This document shows, piece by piece, positions 7,561 to 16,474 of a stretch of 54,593 bases of DNA. The DNA lies in assembly GCA_020854055.1 (NCBI GenBank), contig JADZGD010000060.1:1-54593 (forward strand). Direction: 5' to 3'. Numbering within the stretch: the first letter of the stretch is position 1; every line of letters begins with the position of its first letter. The translations under genes and the position numbers were made by a program. The DNA comes from Bryobacterales bacterium (lineage in GTDB: Bacteria > Acidobacteriota > Terriglobia > Bryobacterales > Bryobacteraceae). The notes below the pieces were generated by a model, which had not been told where the DNA came from, searched no databases, and saw nothing but the letters and a program-made list of their open reading frames with translations.

Positions 7561-9975
7561 TCAGCGCGCGTTGGCGAGCACGGCGGCCCTCACGCTGCCG
7601 GTTTCGCGGTCGCGGGTCAACCGCACAATCAACGTGGCGCAGACGTACAACATGCCGCCAATCAGCAAAGTGACCCGCAGGCCCAGGTAGATGGCAAAGA
7701 AAATCGCGCACGCCGAACCGAGCACGCTCGATGCGGCGTTCAGCGCCCAGGCCCAGCGAACCGCCGCCGCATGGCGGCGCTCCAGCCGTTCCAGTCCGTT
7801 CGGGAAGGGCATGCCCATCAGGAATCCGGCCGGCGCGATCAAAATTACGGTCAGCAGGGCCTTCACCGGCAACGGCCAGCCGACGCCGGCTTGTTCCAGG
7901 GGAGCGGCGGCGAAAGCCAGAATCGCCACCAGTGCCGCCACCGCCAGCAGCACCCGGCTCAAGCGGCCGTCGGATTGCCGCACAATGCGGCGGCTATAGA
8001 AGCTGCCGAGTCCGCTCGAAAGCAGCATCGAGAAGATGATCACCGTCAGCGCGTAGGTAGGATGTCCCAGCAGCAGAACAAACTTCTGGATCAACGCCAC
8101 CTGCACCAGGATGTACCCGGCGCCGATGCAGGCGAAATAGAGCAGGTAGCGCAACAAGCCCCGCTCCCGCGGAACCCGGGTACCCAGCAGCACCGGCGGC
8201 AGCAGCAGGATCACGGCAGTGGCCAGCACACTGATTCCAATCAGAGCGAACAGCAGCGGCACCGCGCGATTGATCTTGTAATCGGCGCTTTTTTGTACCC
8301 CGGCGGCAACAAAGCTCCATAAGTCGCGGGGCTGCACGGTGTAGAAAAAGAAAGGTCTGTTATCGCCCACCGGCGAAATGTCGAACGGATACTGCTGCTC
8401 AAACGCCCGGACATCCGATGTGGTCAACAGTTCTCCGAATGAATTCACCGGCTGGTCGCCCGGCAGATAGACCTTTTCCAGGCCGCCTTCGCGGATGGCG
8501 AAGCGGGCACGGTCCAGGTCAGCCTCGGTGAACGGCTTCCGGGAAACCAGCACCGTGTCCCGCGCCCCCCAACCCTTGATGTCCTGGCCGCCTTCCCGCA
8601 CCACCATCACGTGGCGCGCAAAGTCCTGCTCTCCCAACCGTCCCAGGGCGCTCATCGCCAGGGTAAGCAGCCGTAGCGATTCACGGGGCGGGTCGAATCC
8701 CCAGCGGGTGAACGCCAACATGCCATCCGGGGTGAGGTGCGAAAGGTAATCGTAAAAGGCATCCGTCGTGTAGAGGTTGTTCTCCGACAGCGCAAAAGCC
8801 CCTGCCGCGGTGGAGGCCCAGGTATCGACCAGGGTCGCCTGGAGCACCTGGTAGCGTTCCGTACTGCGGCGAACGAAACTGCGGCCGTCTTCCACCACGA
8901 TTCGCACGCCCGGCCGGAAGTACAAGTCATGGCTCAGCGCGGGGAACTTCTGCCGCATGACGGTGGTGGCAATGATAGGGTTGATCTCCACGCCGGTGAT
9001 ATCGCGGCTGCCCGATGCGATGGCCCGCGCCACGTCCCAGCCGCCGCCGGGGCCGATAACCAGCGTCTTGGCGCCCGGCCGGATGGCGTAGGGAAAGCCC
9101 GGCCCCTGGTAGAGCAGATCGTGGCGTTGGCGGCCGGAAAGATGATTGAAGTCGAAGTTCGCCACTCCGGTGGCGGCATCGGCGTCAATAATGATGCTCA
9201 TGATACCGGAACCGCTTTCCGGCGCCAGGGCAACGCGGGAGAAACTGTTCCACTTGCGGAAGATCTCATTGCGCAGTTGCTGGCCCTTGGCGTATTGGAC
9301 ATCCAGAATGGTCCAGCGCGTGTTCACCGCCACCAGACCGGCCAGCGCCAGGGCCAGCGCCACCGCCATTACACGGCGCGTAGGCGCTCCAGCCAGGTTG
9401 AACCAGATGGCCGATGCGATGGCGTAAAGAGCGGCGGCGACCAGCACCGTATTCGGCCCGCCGAAAAAGTTCAACAGCGGAATCAGCGCCAGGCAGCCTC
9501 CGGCGGCGCCGATCAGGTCGTAAAAATAGACGCGGTCGACCCGCTCGATCGTGTCGGCAATCACCAGAGACACTACCGTTCCGGAGAAAAAGAATGGCAG
9601 GGCGCTAAGAAGATATACCAGTGCGAGCGTGCCGTTGCCCAGTTCACCGTGGCGGGTCAGCAGGTAGGCCAGCGCGCCAAATACGGCCGCGGCATTCATC
9701 GCCGACAACGTACCCAGCTTGGAGTGGAAGCGTCCGCCCCAACCGGCGACAACGTAAGAAAACACACCTCCCGCGCCCAGCCCGAACAGCGCGATCGAGA
9801 TAGCCAGAAATGCGAAGTGGTAATAGAAGACGACCGAGAAGATTCGCGTCAGTGACAACTCCAGCACCAAAGTCGCCAGAGTCGTCATTGCAACGCCCAG
9901 GTAAACGAGCGGCCAGCTTGCCCGGGACCGCGTGGAGGCTGAGGAGATGCGGGACAATTCTCTATGGTAAGCCAC
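7561..9975 (-). CDS. Membrane-embedded spermidine-synthase-like protein
   Basis: About 804 residues. An N-terminal block of about seven membrane helices (about 20-220) leads into a Rossmann methyltransferase-like domain. That domain carries the nucleotide loop VIGPGGGWDVA near 306, the acidic strand-end GVEINP near 329 and VEDGRSF near 362. A second helical block (about 560-790) closes the protein. This is the fused spermidine-synthase-like family. The soluble part resembles aminopropyltransferases, but polyamine synthesis is unproven and membrane transfer of a decarboxy-SAM- or SAM-derived group is possible. I chose GTG 9975 because GGAGAGG stands 9 nt upstream. An earlier in-frame start would lie before the terminator of the upstream gene (10061-10093). 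It is isolated between gaps of 85 and 208 bases. Confidence 0.8.
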   Translation of the reverse strand: MAYHRELSRISSASTRSRASWPLVYLGVAMTTLATLVLELSLTRIFSVVFYYHFAFLAISIALFGLGAGGVFSYVVAGWGGRFHSKLGTLSAMNAAAVFGALAYLLTRHGELGNGTLALVYLLSALPFFFSGTVVSLVIADTIERVDRVYFYDLIGAAGGCLALIPLLNFFGGPNTVLVAAALYAIASAIWFNLAGAPTRRVMAVALALALAGLVAVNTRWTILDVQYAKGQQLRNEIFRKWNSFSRVALAPESGSGIMSIIIDADAATGVANFDFNHLSGRQRHDLLYQGPGFPYAIRPGAKTLVIGPGGGWDVARAIASGSRDITGVEINPIIATTVMRQKFPALSHDLYFRPGVRIVVEDGRSFVRRSTERYQVLQATLVDTWASTAAGAFALSENNLYTTDAFYDYLSHLTPDGMLAFTRWGFDPPRESLRLLTLAMSALGRLGEQDFARHVMVVREGGQDIKGWGARDTVLVSRKPFTEADLDRARFAIREGGLEKVYLPGDQPVNSFGELLTTSDVRAFEQQYPFDISPVGDNRPFFFYTVQPRDLWSFVAAGVQKSADYKINRAVPLLFALIGISVLATAVILLLPPVLLGTRVPRERGLLRYLLYFACIGAGYILVQVALIQKFVLLLGHPTYALTVIIFSMLLSSGLGSFYSRRIVRQSDGRLSRVLLAVAALVAILAFAAAPLEQAGVGWPLPVKALLTVILIAPAGFLMGMPFPNGLERLERRHAAAVRWAWALNAASSVLGSACAIFFAIYLGLRVTLLIGGMLYVCATLIVRLTRDRETGSVRAAVLANAR

Positions 9976-10060
9976 CCGGCGGCGCCTCTCCAACCTCAGC
10001 GTTCGAACCCGGGGTTGGATGCCGAACATCGGACATCCGCAACCGGCGGAACCTAAAACG

Positions 10061-10093
10061 GGCGGGGCGAAGACCCAAGCCATTCGCCCCGCC
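10061..10093 (-). terminator. Rho-independent terminator after the propeller/PHP gene
   Basis: Perfect 11-bp stem (GGCGGGGCGAA, arms 10061-10071 and 10083-10093) with an 11-nt loop, followed on the minus strand by CGTTTTAGG. It lies 63 bases past the stop at 10156 and separates it from the next gene, which helps to fix that gene's start at 9975. Confidence 0.75.
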
Positions 10094-10155
10094 TGCCTTC
10101 TTCCCTGCGCTAACAGACGCACGCCGGCGTTGCCGTGTTTCCACCGCACCCAAAA

Positions 10156-12984
10156 TCAGTGGATGGTGATCCACATCGGGCTGGTCCAAACCAGATTGCC
10201 GTCCGACTGCTCCGCGCGAACGTAGTAATAGCTGGTCGTTTGGGCCGGCGGCGAGGGATCTGTCCATTCGAACTCGATATTGGGCGCTTCCGGATGAACC
10301 GTGTACACCGCCTGTCCGCCGCGCAGAATCGTAACTTCGCGAAATGGTAGCGCCCCGGAGAGTTTCACGGCCAGCACCGGAGCGCCGGTCACCTGGAACT
10401 CATCACCCATTAGATGTTCCCCCGACCGGACCAGCGCTAACACCGGCTCGCTGGAGGCGTAAACATGCCGCGCCCGGATCGCCTCCAGAATTCCTTTCGG
10501 CGTAGGCTGCTCTGCCCAGACGCCGGCAAATGCCTGGTACGTCGAAACCGGACCGCTACCTGCCACGAAGCCAAGCTTCAACCCCTTCGCCAGCGCCCGG
10601 GAAACAAAACCCTCCGGCTCCAGTCCTCCGATCGCATCGGTGGGACTGATGGCGCGGGGAGCCCCCGGCGATTCGTAGCTTTGGCGGGCGCCCTGGGCAA
10701 TCTCCACCACAGGCTCGGTGCGCGGGTCGAGGGTTTCCCATGCGGTACCGTGGTCGGTCGCCGTCTGATAGGGAATGGCGAGACCCCCGGCTTTCGACAG
10801 ATAGCCGGGCAGGCTGGTGGAATCGGCATTGGCGGCAATCGGCCGCTCACCGGCGTTTGGCAGCAGGATGGCAAAGCTGCCGTTTGGAAACCGGCCCGGG
10901 TGCTGATAGCCGTAGAGCGAAACGAAGCGGTCCGCCATCTGGAAGAAACCGCTGTACTTCTGCTCCATCCACCAGGCGAATTCACGGCCGCCATTAGAGG
11001 CATCGCAACAGGAAGCCCAATCGAGACCGGCGGCATCCAGGAAGTAGCGGTAGGCATCGTCCAGCGATCCGGCAGCGCCTGCCCGTAACGCCAGATCCGT
11101 TGTACGGTGGTAGTCACCGAGCAGTAGTTGGAGTTTCCTGCCGCCCACTTCCACCCGGGCAGCACGCATCAGGTTGCGAATTGAGGTCTGGCTGGTTTCC
11201 CGTGCCGGCTCCGGTATCCGCGTGGCTACGGGGGTGGAGTTCATCAGAGCGGTCTCGGCACGAAACGGAATCTCGATTTCGGCGGCGTAGAGATCGGCTT
11301 GCACCAGGTTCGCGTCTGGGGCCGACTGGCGGTTATCGCCGGGCGCGATCATCAGAATCTTCGAGTAGCCGATGGGCAACAGCACCGGGCGCGAATCCAT
11401 GTTCCCGTCGGAATGCGGCACGGCAATCGGCCCGCTCCAGCGATTGCCGTTGAAGTAGTGCAGGTACTCGGTCCAGACCGTACCCGCTGGACTGTGCCAG
11501 CCGCCGGTGGCGCGATAAACGAGGAAGATGTGGCCCGCCTGGTCGGCGGATAGCCGTGGACCGGTGTTACAGGGCAACGGCGGCAGCACCGGCACGCGCC
11601 CCGGCGCGCGGTTATGCGCCAGGGCTGGATCAGGAAGTTGAGATAGCGCGCCCTTGGCGTCCTCGGCCGGGCCAGGCAGCACCTGGGCCAGGCTGTGATA
11701 GGTGACAAATGGCATATTGTCCTTGAACGACTTCACCTCCACGTTTCGTCCCGCCAGCAACGGCGTGCCGGTAGTCAGATAGGGGCCGAACTCCTTGCCC
11801 CAGCGTGGCGAAGCTACCTCATAGGCGACCCAGATCCAGTTCTGAGAGTCGTGGACCAGCGATGGGCGGGCCTCAAACCCCAGACCGCCGGTAACCGGAA
11901 TGGGAGCGTGGAGAGTGATGGAGTCGCTCAGAAACCAGGCCCGGCGCATCCACACGTCATAATTGCCGTTTTCATACGTGTCCCAGGCGAAAGCCACCTC
12001 GCCGCCGGCTCCCGCATCGATGGCCGGCGACCAGTTATCACCATCGGTGGCCGAAACCTGCCGTTCGGGCAGGAACCGGTCCACGTCCTGCACCGAAGCC
12101 AGGATCTGGAAACGGTTATCGCGCCACCCCTGCCAGGCGACCCACACACGCCCATGGCTATCGGTGGTGGCCACCGGATTCAGGTCCGGTCCCGGAGCAT
12201 TGCTGATCCGCAGTTCGCGTTCGAACGCCGTCCCTGACCAGCGGCGTGCATAAATATCGGTATTGCCTCCGCGATCAGCCGCCCAGAACACCCAAACGTG
12301 GCCTCGAGCATCGGTGGCGGCTGATGTCCGCTGGCAGCGTTCCCCGGGTGGAGAAACCGGTACTGGCGCATCCCAGGTGCGGCTGGATTTGGAATAGCGT
12401 GCCAGCCACACACGATCGCCGCCCGGAGCCGTTGAACTGGCGTGCGTGTACTCGACATAAGCCACCCACACGTTATCGCGCGCCTGGGTCATTGCCGGCG
12501 CGTATTCATCGTTGAGCGACGCCGTAATGCGAAAAACCCAGGGCACCCGCTCCACCACTGCCCGGCCGTTCAGATAGCCTCTGCGAATGCCCCAGGGCAG
12601 ATCTTGCGGCGAGAAACGGAACGTTCCCTGGCTGGTAGCGATGACGATTTTGGTCTGAGGACCTCCCCCGGCAACCGAAACGATGACTCCGTTTTCGTGG
12701 ACCCCGGGCACGCTCGATTCCGACGGGCTCCCAGGCACTTTGTCGGGGCGGCTGGAGAGCACCCACTCACCTTTGGGCTCGTCCACCTTTTCGGCGCCGG
12801 CCAGGCACATCGCCTCGAGGCCGAACAGTTTCCCGCCCTCTATCCGCACCGTCCCGTTCCAGGAACTGGCGGCAGTGTCGCCCACTCCCAGCAGCACGCG
12901 GAACGAATCGGACTGCGGCCACGGGCGCGCCCCGGGCCTGGCCGGCGCGCCGGAGGCGGGCAACGCCAGCGCAAGAACTGCCAT
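10156..12984 (-). CDS. Secreted beta-propeller protein with degenerate PHP/DUF3604-like domain
   Basis: About 942 residues. A short signal peptide (MAVLALALPASGAPA) is followed by repeated blade-like units of the type VWVAYVEY, VWVFWAADRGGNTD and VWVAWQGWRDN, suggesting a BNR-like beta-propeller over residues 60-600. From about 623 the chain resembles DUF3604/PHP metallohydrolases: LLLGDYHRTTD, then ASNGGREFAWWMEQK, AIRARHVYASS and a C-terminal beta domain ending WTSPMWI. Several ligands expected in that family (GDxHxHT, TDH, SDH) are changed: HRT replaces HxH, DA replaces DH, and GSGP stands where SDH is expected. It may therefore be a non-catalytic relative. ATG 12984 is chosen because the signal peptide starts there, though its ribosome site is weak. 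It follows the UlaG-like gene by 35 bases and ends at a clear terminator. Confidence 0.72.
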   Translation of the reverse strand: MAVLALALPASGAPARPGARPWPQSDSFRVLLGVGDTAASSWNGTVRIEGGKLFGLEAMCLAGAEKVDEPKGEWVLSSRPDKVPGSPSESSVPGVHENGVIVSVAGGGPQTKIVIATSQGTFRFSPQDLPWGIRRGYLNGRAVVERVPWVFRITASLNDEYAPAMTQARDNVWVAYVEYTHASSTAPGGDRVWLARYSKSSRTWDAPVPVSPPGERCQRTSAATDARGHVWVFWAADRGGNTDIYARRWSGTAFERELRISNAPGPDLNPVATTDSHGRVWVAWQGWRDNRFQILASVQDVDRFLPERQVSATDGDNWSPAIDAGAGGEVAFAWDTYENGNYDVWMRRAWFLSDSITLHAPIPVTGGLGFEARPSLVHDSQNWIWVAYEVASPRWGKEFGPYLTTGTPLLAGRNVEVKSFKDNMPFVTYHSLAQVLPGPAEDAKGALSQLPDPALAHNRAPGRVPVLPPLPCNTGPRLSADQAGHIFLVYRATGGWHSPAGTVWTEYLHYFNGNRWSGPIAVPHSDGNMDSRPVLLPIGYSKILMIAPGDNRQSAPDANLVQADLYAAEIEIPFRAETALMNSTPVATRIPEPARETSQTSIRNLMRAARVEVGGRKLQLLLGDYHRTTDLALRAGAAGSLDDAYRYFLDAAGLDWASCCDASNGGREFAWWMEQKYSGFFQMADRFVSLYGYQHPGRFPNGSFAILLPNAGERPIAANADSTSLPGYLSKAGGLAIPYQTATDHGTAWETLDPRTEPVVEIAQGARQSYESPGAPRAISPTDAIGGLEPEGFVSRALAKGLKLGFVAGSGPVSTYQAFAGVWAEQPTPKGILEAIRARHVYASSEPVLALVRSGEHLMGDEFQVTGAPVLAVKLSGALPFREVTILRGGQAVYTVHPEAPNIEFEWTDPSPPAQTTSYYYVRAEQSDGNLVWTSPMWITIH

Positions 12985-13019
12985 TGCGATCAGGCGCCCC
13001 GCCTTGCCCGGCAGGATTC

Positions 13020-13808
13020 TCAGTCTTTGGTGAAAGTCCAGCGTTTGCCGTGTTCCAGTTGCTGGTAGCCGATGTCCGGCGCGCAGATGGTCAGCGCTGC
13101 CCGGAACATCTGTGGATCGGCGGCATTGTCCGGAAACATGTCGTAATGGCACGGAATCGCCACCTTTGGCCGGATGACCTTAGCCACGGAGGCGGCCTCC
13201 CATGTGGAGAGGTTATTGAAACCGCCGTTGATGCAGGTGATCATGGCATCCGGCTTGTGCTTGCCGGCCGAATACAACAACTCGTGAAAGTCGGTATCGC
13301 CGGTGACGTAAATCTTCGGGCCGTGGTTGAATTCGAACACGTAGCCCATGTGGTTCAGATCGGAATCATCGGTAGGTAGGGCGAACGTGCCGCGAATCCG
13401 GACATCGCGAAACTCGATGTCGCAATCCGGCCAGGCGGGCACGATGCGTGAGCTTTCCACACCCTCGGCCGCATAGACGCCGCAACTGGGGCGTGGCCCG
13501 ACAAATTGCATCGTGTCTTTATGGCGGAGGCGCCGGATGGTCTCCGGATCGGTGTGGTCGCCGTGATTGTGAGTGCAGGTGAAGACGTCGATCTCCAACT
13601 GTTCGGGTTCAAGCAACACCGGGACGGCCCGGTTCAGGTTGATCCCCGAATCTTTATAGATTGCCGCGCAGGAGTTGGTCAGGTACAGGTCCACGCTGGC
13701 CAGCACGCCTTCGGGAGACTTGAAGATGTAACTATTCTGCCCCAGCCACCAAAGGGCGACCGAGTTCTTTTCAACTTTGGATTCTCGAATTTCCCGCATC
13801 AACGACAT
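13020..13808 (-). CDS. UlaG-like metallo-beta-lactamase-fold hydrolase
   Basis: A 262-residue metal-dependent hydrolase close to the L-ascorbate-6-phosphate lactonase (UlaG) group. It opens SVALWWLGQNSYIFKS, and its main metal motif THNHGDHTDPETI lies near residue 79, giving HxHxDH. Further ligands are in YVTGDTDFHE and AIPCHYDMFPDN. It has no signal peptide, so it is cytoplasmic. I chose ATG 13808 by comparison with family starts (MSLxxEI); an upstream in-frame ATG at 13847 would add 13 atypical residues. No good ribosome site is visible. The gene is directly upstream of the propeller/PHP gene and may share its transcript. The substrate is probably a sugar lactone or phosphate ester, which is an inference. 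Confidence 0.83.
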   Translation of the reverse strand: MSLMREIRESKVEKNSVALWWLGQNSYIFKSPEGVLASVDLYLTNSCAAIYKDSGINLNRAVPVLLEPEQLEIDVFTCTHNHGDHTDPETIRRLRHKDTMQFVGPRPSCGVYAAEGVESSRIVPAWPDCDIEFRDVRIRGTFALPTDDSDLNHMGYVFEFNHGPKIYVTGDTDFHELLYSAGKHKPDAMITCINGGFNNLSTWEAASVAKVIRPKVAIPCHYDMFPDNAADPQMFRAALTICAPDIGYQQLEHGKRWTFTKD

Positions 13809-13911
13809 AGCGAAGACTAGCGTACGCGAAGCCGGCGATCCAGGCAACCAGCGTGACTGCCGGCCTGTCTGTTGGACGCAGGAGGCGAAAAAAGTTGCTC
13901 AGCCTTTCGGC

Positions 13912-14469
13912 CTACCGGTGTTGGGGAGGTTTCACATTACCGCAATCAGAGGAAAGCCACCGCGAATCGAACGACATGGTCATGTCCACCGGGTGACCGT
14001 TCATGTCTCCCTTCATCGCCATGTTCCCTTTGATGTGCCGTGGGTCGATACGCTCGATGGTGAGATCGCCCGCGGTCTTTCTGCCCTCGTGGTCACAATC
14101 CACGTGAACCTGCTGGCGCGTGGAACTGGATGATACCATTTTGGATTTGCAGCTTCGGTCGCCACGGCTGAAAGCCATGGGATTATTGAGTTGCTCCGGC
14201 GTGATGCAATATTTTGTGGTGGTGGACATCGGTCCGCCCGCACCCCGCGCCTTCATCGCAGCCTCCACCTGTTGGCGCTGCGCCGGTGGCATCTTGGCCA
14301 GCGTCTCGGCGGGAATCACGGGCATGGCAGGCATCGTCACGCCGCCCAGGTGAGTGCTGGTCCGGGTTTCCCAAAGCCCCAGTTTTACGTCAAGAGGGGT
14401 AATGCCATCGGCGCCCCAAAGCGCGGCGGCAGCCAGAAGGGTGATGCCGAAAACCGTAATCGTTCGCAA
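13912..14469 (-). CDS. DUF3617 family secreted protein
   Basis: A 185-residue protein with a signal peptide (MRTITVFGITLLAAAALWGA). The DUF3617 pattern follows: GLWETRTSTH near 33, a central Q/A-rich helix (PPAQRQQVEAAM), the YCITPEQL motif, then a pair of cysteines (SCKSKMV and VDCDHEG) and a C-terminal beta segment. The family is common in Proteobacteria and Acidobacteria and has no established function. It is periplasmic by its signal. I chose TTG 14469 because GGAGG stands 5 nt upstream. An earlier in-frame TTG at 14499 has no such site and would spoil the signal peptide. It is divergent from the deaminase gene. Confidence 0.82.
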   Translation of the reverse strand: MRTITVFGITLLAAAALWGADGITPLDVKLGLWETRTSTHLGGVTMPAMPVIPAETLAKMPPAQRQQVEAAMKARGAGGPMSTTTKYCITPEQLNNPMAFSRGDRSCKSKMVSSSSTRQQVHVDCDHEGRKTAGDLTIERIDPRHIKGNMAMKGDMNGHPVDMTMSFDSRWLSSDCGNVKPPQHR

Positions 14470-14554
14470 GGTAACCTCCGTTGTCGTGGATAGGGCCAAC
14501 AGCGAAACGTGGAATCAGAATGGCCTCCCACCCAGCCGGAACCAACGTCTCCCG

Positions 14555-14582
14555 TTGACAGCCCGTGATCGCATTATATACG
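14555..14582 (+). promoter_or_regulatory. Candidate sigma-70 promoter of the deaminase gene
   Basis: A perfect -35 TTGACA (14555-14560), a 16-base spacer and TATACG (14577-14582) precede the ATG at 14620 by about 40 bases. An overlapping TATATA at 14575 is a less well spaced alternative. It is in the divergent gap between the DUF3617 and deaminase genes. Confidence 0.5.
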
Positions 14583-14619
14583 CTCGAATGGCTGATATTC
14601 CGGCAAGCCCGGGTTTGGA

Positions 14620-15075
14620 ATGCAGACAACCGTAACCGAAGCTGATTTAGGATACATGCGCCGATGTATCGAATTGGCCACCGGCGCGCGCGCTTCAGGC
14701 GATTATCCGGTCGGCGCCCTGGTGGTGCGCGGAGAGAACGTTCTGGGCAGTGGCGTGGAGAGCAGCCGGCGCCTGCTGGATGTCGCCGCTCATGCCGAAA
14801 TCGAAGCCCTGCGCGCGGCCTGCGCCAGGGTTGGCGCTCTCCAGTTGCATGGCGCGACGGTATACACAACGGTGGAGCCGTGCTACATGTGCTCTGTCGC
14901 CATACGCCAGCTTGGGATCGCGCGCGTGGTAATAGGACGGCCCTACCCGGCGGCCGGTGGCGTCTCTTCCCGTTATCCGATTCTGTGCGACGCCGGTTTT
15001 GCCGGCTGGGGGCCGCCGCCGGTAGTCGTCACCGATGTCCTGCTTGACGAGTGTAATGCCCTGTTTGAGCGGTGA
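14620..15075 (+). CDS. Nucleoside/tRNA adenosine deaminase family protein (TadA-like fold)
   Basis: A 151-residue zinc deaminase of the CDA/TadA fold. The zinc site is complete: AHAEIEAL near 66-73 (His and the proton-shuttle Glu) and EPCYMCSVAI near 89 (two Cys). The N-terminal substrate-side helix ARASGDYPVGALVV is also typical. Guanine deaminase and TadA share these motifs, and the short C-terminus without TadA's usual residues leaves the substrate open: guanine, cytosine-type base or tRNA adenosine. A candidate promoter lies just upstream. The gene is followed by a 190-base gap before the carboxypeptidase gene. Family assignment is sure; substrate assignment is not. Confidence 0.9.
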   Translation: MQTTVTEADLGYMRRCIELATGARASGDYPVGALVVRGENVLGSGVESSRRLLDVAAHAEIEALRAACARVGALQLHGATVYTTVEPCYMCSVAIRQLGIARVVIGRPYPAAGGVSSRYPILCDAGFAGWGPPPVVVTDVLLDECNALFER

Positions 15076-15265
15076 TGCTCAGCCGAACCGGCAGGCCGGA
15101 CCGCCGCCATTCGTTGCTCTGTCTCCCGCCGGCCGAGTCGCATGGCGCGTTCCGGCTCTCCTTTCGCCGGCCTATGGCGTACCGGTCCGCGCAGGGACCA
15201 GAACGGCGTATCGAGCCCAAGGTGCGGCAAATTCGGCGCTCTCCCTATCGGCTAAGCTACGCATA

Positions 15266-16453
15266 ATGAGGCATAAAATCCTTGTGCTCTGCCTGATGCC
15301 GGCGCTCTTACCAGCCGGCGCGGCCGCTGTGCGGGTGGATGCCCGCATTCCCGGCGGGAACATCGTCGTCGATTCCATCGATGGCGATACCATCCGGGTC
15401 CACCAGGATCTGCGGGACACGCGCGGCGATTGGTTCTATTGGGCCTTTCGCGCGCGTGGAGCGGCGGGCAGGACTCTCAGGGTGGAGTTTACGAAAAGCA
15501 ACGTGATCGGCGTGCGCGGGCCGGCTGTCAGCACCGATCGTGGCCGCAACTGGCGTTGGCTGGGTGCCGGGGCGGTTCAAGGGAAGACCTTTGAATACCA
15601 CGTTCCTCCCGGTCTGGCCGAAGTTCGCTTCTCGATGACCATTCCTTACTTCGAATCGAATCTGCAAGCCTTCCTGAAGCGCCATCGCGGCAACGCTGCG
15701 ATCGAGGCCGGCGTCCTCGCGCACAGCCGAAAAGGTCGCGTCATTGAGAAACTTCGGGTGGGATGCCTCGATGGAAGGGCCGGCCAACGCGTGCTGCTAA
15801 CCGCCCGCCACCACGCCTGCGAAAGCCTTGCCAGTTACGCCTTGGAGGGAATCCTCGAAACCTTCCTCAGTCCCACCGAAGAAGGGCGCTGGTTCAGGGA
15901 GAACGTCGAGCTCATCGCCATCCCCTTCATGGATAAGGATGGCGTTGAGGACGGAGATCAAGGCAAGAACCGCAGCCCGCACGATCACAACCGCGACTAC
16001 GCCGGTGAAAGCATCTGGGCATCCGTCCGCGCCTTGCGCCAGCTTGTCCCCGCCTGGTCGCAAGGCCGGCTGCGATTCGCGCTCGACATGCATTGTCCGT
16101 ATATTCGCGGCAAGGGGAACCAGGAGATTCAGTTCATCGGAGACACGGACCAGCAGATCTGGAACCGCGTCCGAGAGTTCTCCGGAATCCTCGAAAAGGT
16201 GCGCAGCGGACCGCTACCCTACCACAGCGCTAACAACCTGCCGTACGGAACGGGCTGGAATACCGCGGCCGATTATAACGGAATGAAATCGAACAGCACC
16301 TGGACCGCCGAACAGCCGGGGATACTGATCGGCACCACGATTGAGATCCCATACGCCGATGTAGAAGGTAATCCAGTCACCGCGGAATCAGCCAGAGCGC
16401 TTGGTATGGACCTGGGACGCGCCCTGTGTATCTACCTTCAACATGCGCGCTAG
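15266..16453 (+). CDS. Secreted M14-family zinc carboxypeptidase-like protein
   Basis: A 395-residue protein with a signal peptide (MRHKILVLCLMPALLPAGAAA). A beta-sandwich pro-region (about 25-135) precedes an M14 peptidase domain. Visible motifs are ARHHACES (HxxE zinc ligands), HNRDY (substrate carboxylate binding), the third-ligand region LDMHCPYI, and TTIEIPYAD, which carries the candidate general base Glu. This layout matches the cytosolic-carboxypeptidase-like or DUF2817-type M14 subgroup with an N-terminal sandwich. ATG 15266 is chosen because the signal peptide begins there. The open frame extends far upstream but that part has no protein-like pattern. It converges on the OsmC gene with 21 bases between stops. 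The substrate is probably an exogenous peptide or a peptidoglycan peptide. Confidence 0.87.
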   Translation: MRHKILVLCLMPALLPAGAAAVRVDARIPGGNIVVDSIDGDTIRVHQDLRDTRGDWFYWAFRARGAAGRTLRVEFTKSNVIGVRGPAVSTDRGRNWRWLGAGAVQGKTFEYHVPPGLAEVRFSMTIPYFESNLQAFLKRHRGNAAIEAGVLAHSRKGRVIEKLRVGCLDGRAGQRVLLTARHHACESLASYALEGILETFLSPTEEGRWFRENVELIAIPFMDKDGVEDGDQGKNRSPHDHNRDYAGESIWASVRALRQLVPAWSQGRLRFALDMHCPYIRGKGNQEIQFIGDTDQQIWNRVREFSGILEKVRSGPLPYHSANNLPYGTGWNTAADYNGMKSNSTWTAEQPGILIGTTIEIPYADVEGNPVTAESARALGMDLGRALCIYLQHAR

Positions 16454-16458
16454 CGCAT
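16443..16458. terminator. Small hairpin over the carboxypeptidase stop codon
   Basis: ATGCGC (16443-16448), loop GCTA, GCGCAT (16453-16458). The TAG stop spans the loop and second arm. It is 16 bases from the convergent OsmC stop. The stem is short and no T-tract follows, so terminator function is uncertain. Confidence 0.3.
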
Positions 16459-16474
16459 CCCTTACACCATCGCG

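Noticed and set aside
15195-15262. tRNA-like stretch on the minus strand (D-arm-like TAGCTTAGCC...GAGCGCC and a T-loop-like GGGCTCGATA)
   Set aside because: The acceptor stem does not pair and no 5-bp anticodon stem is formed; it is a resemblance only.
15035-15265. N-terminal extension of the M14 peptidase
   Set aside because: The extension overlaps the deaminase gene and would bury the clear signal peptide that starts at 15266.
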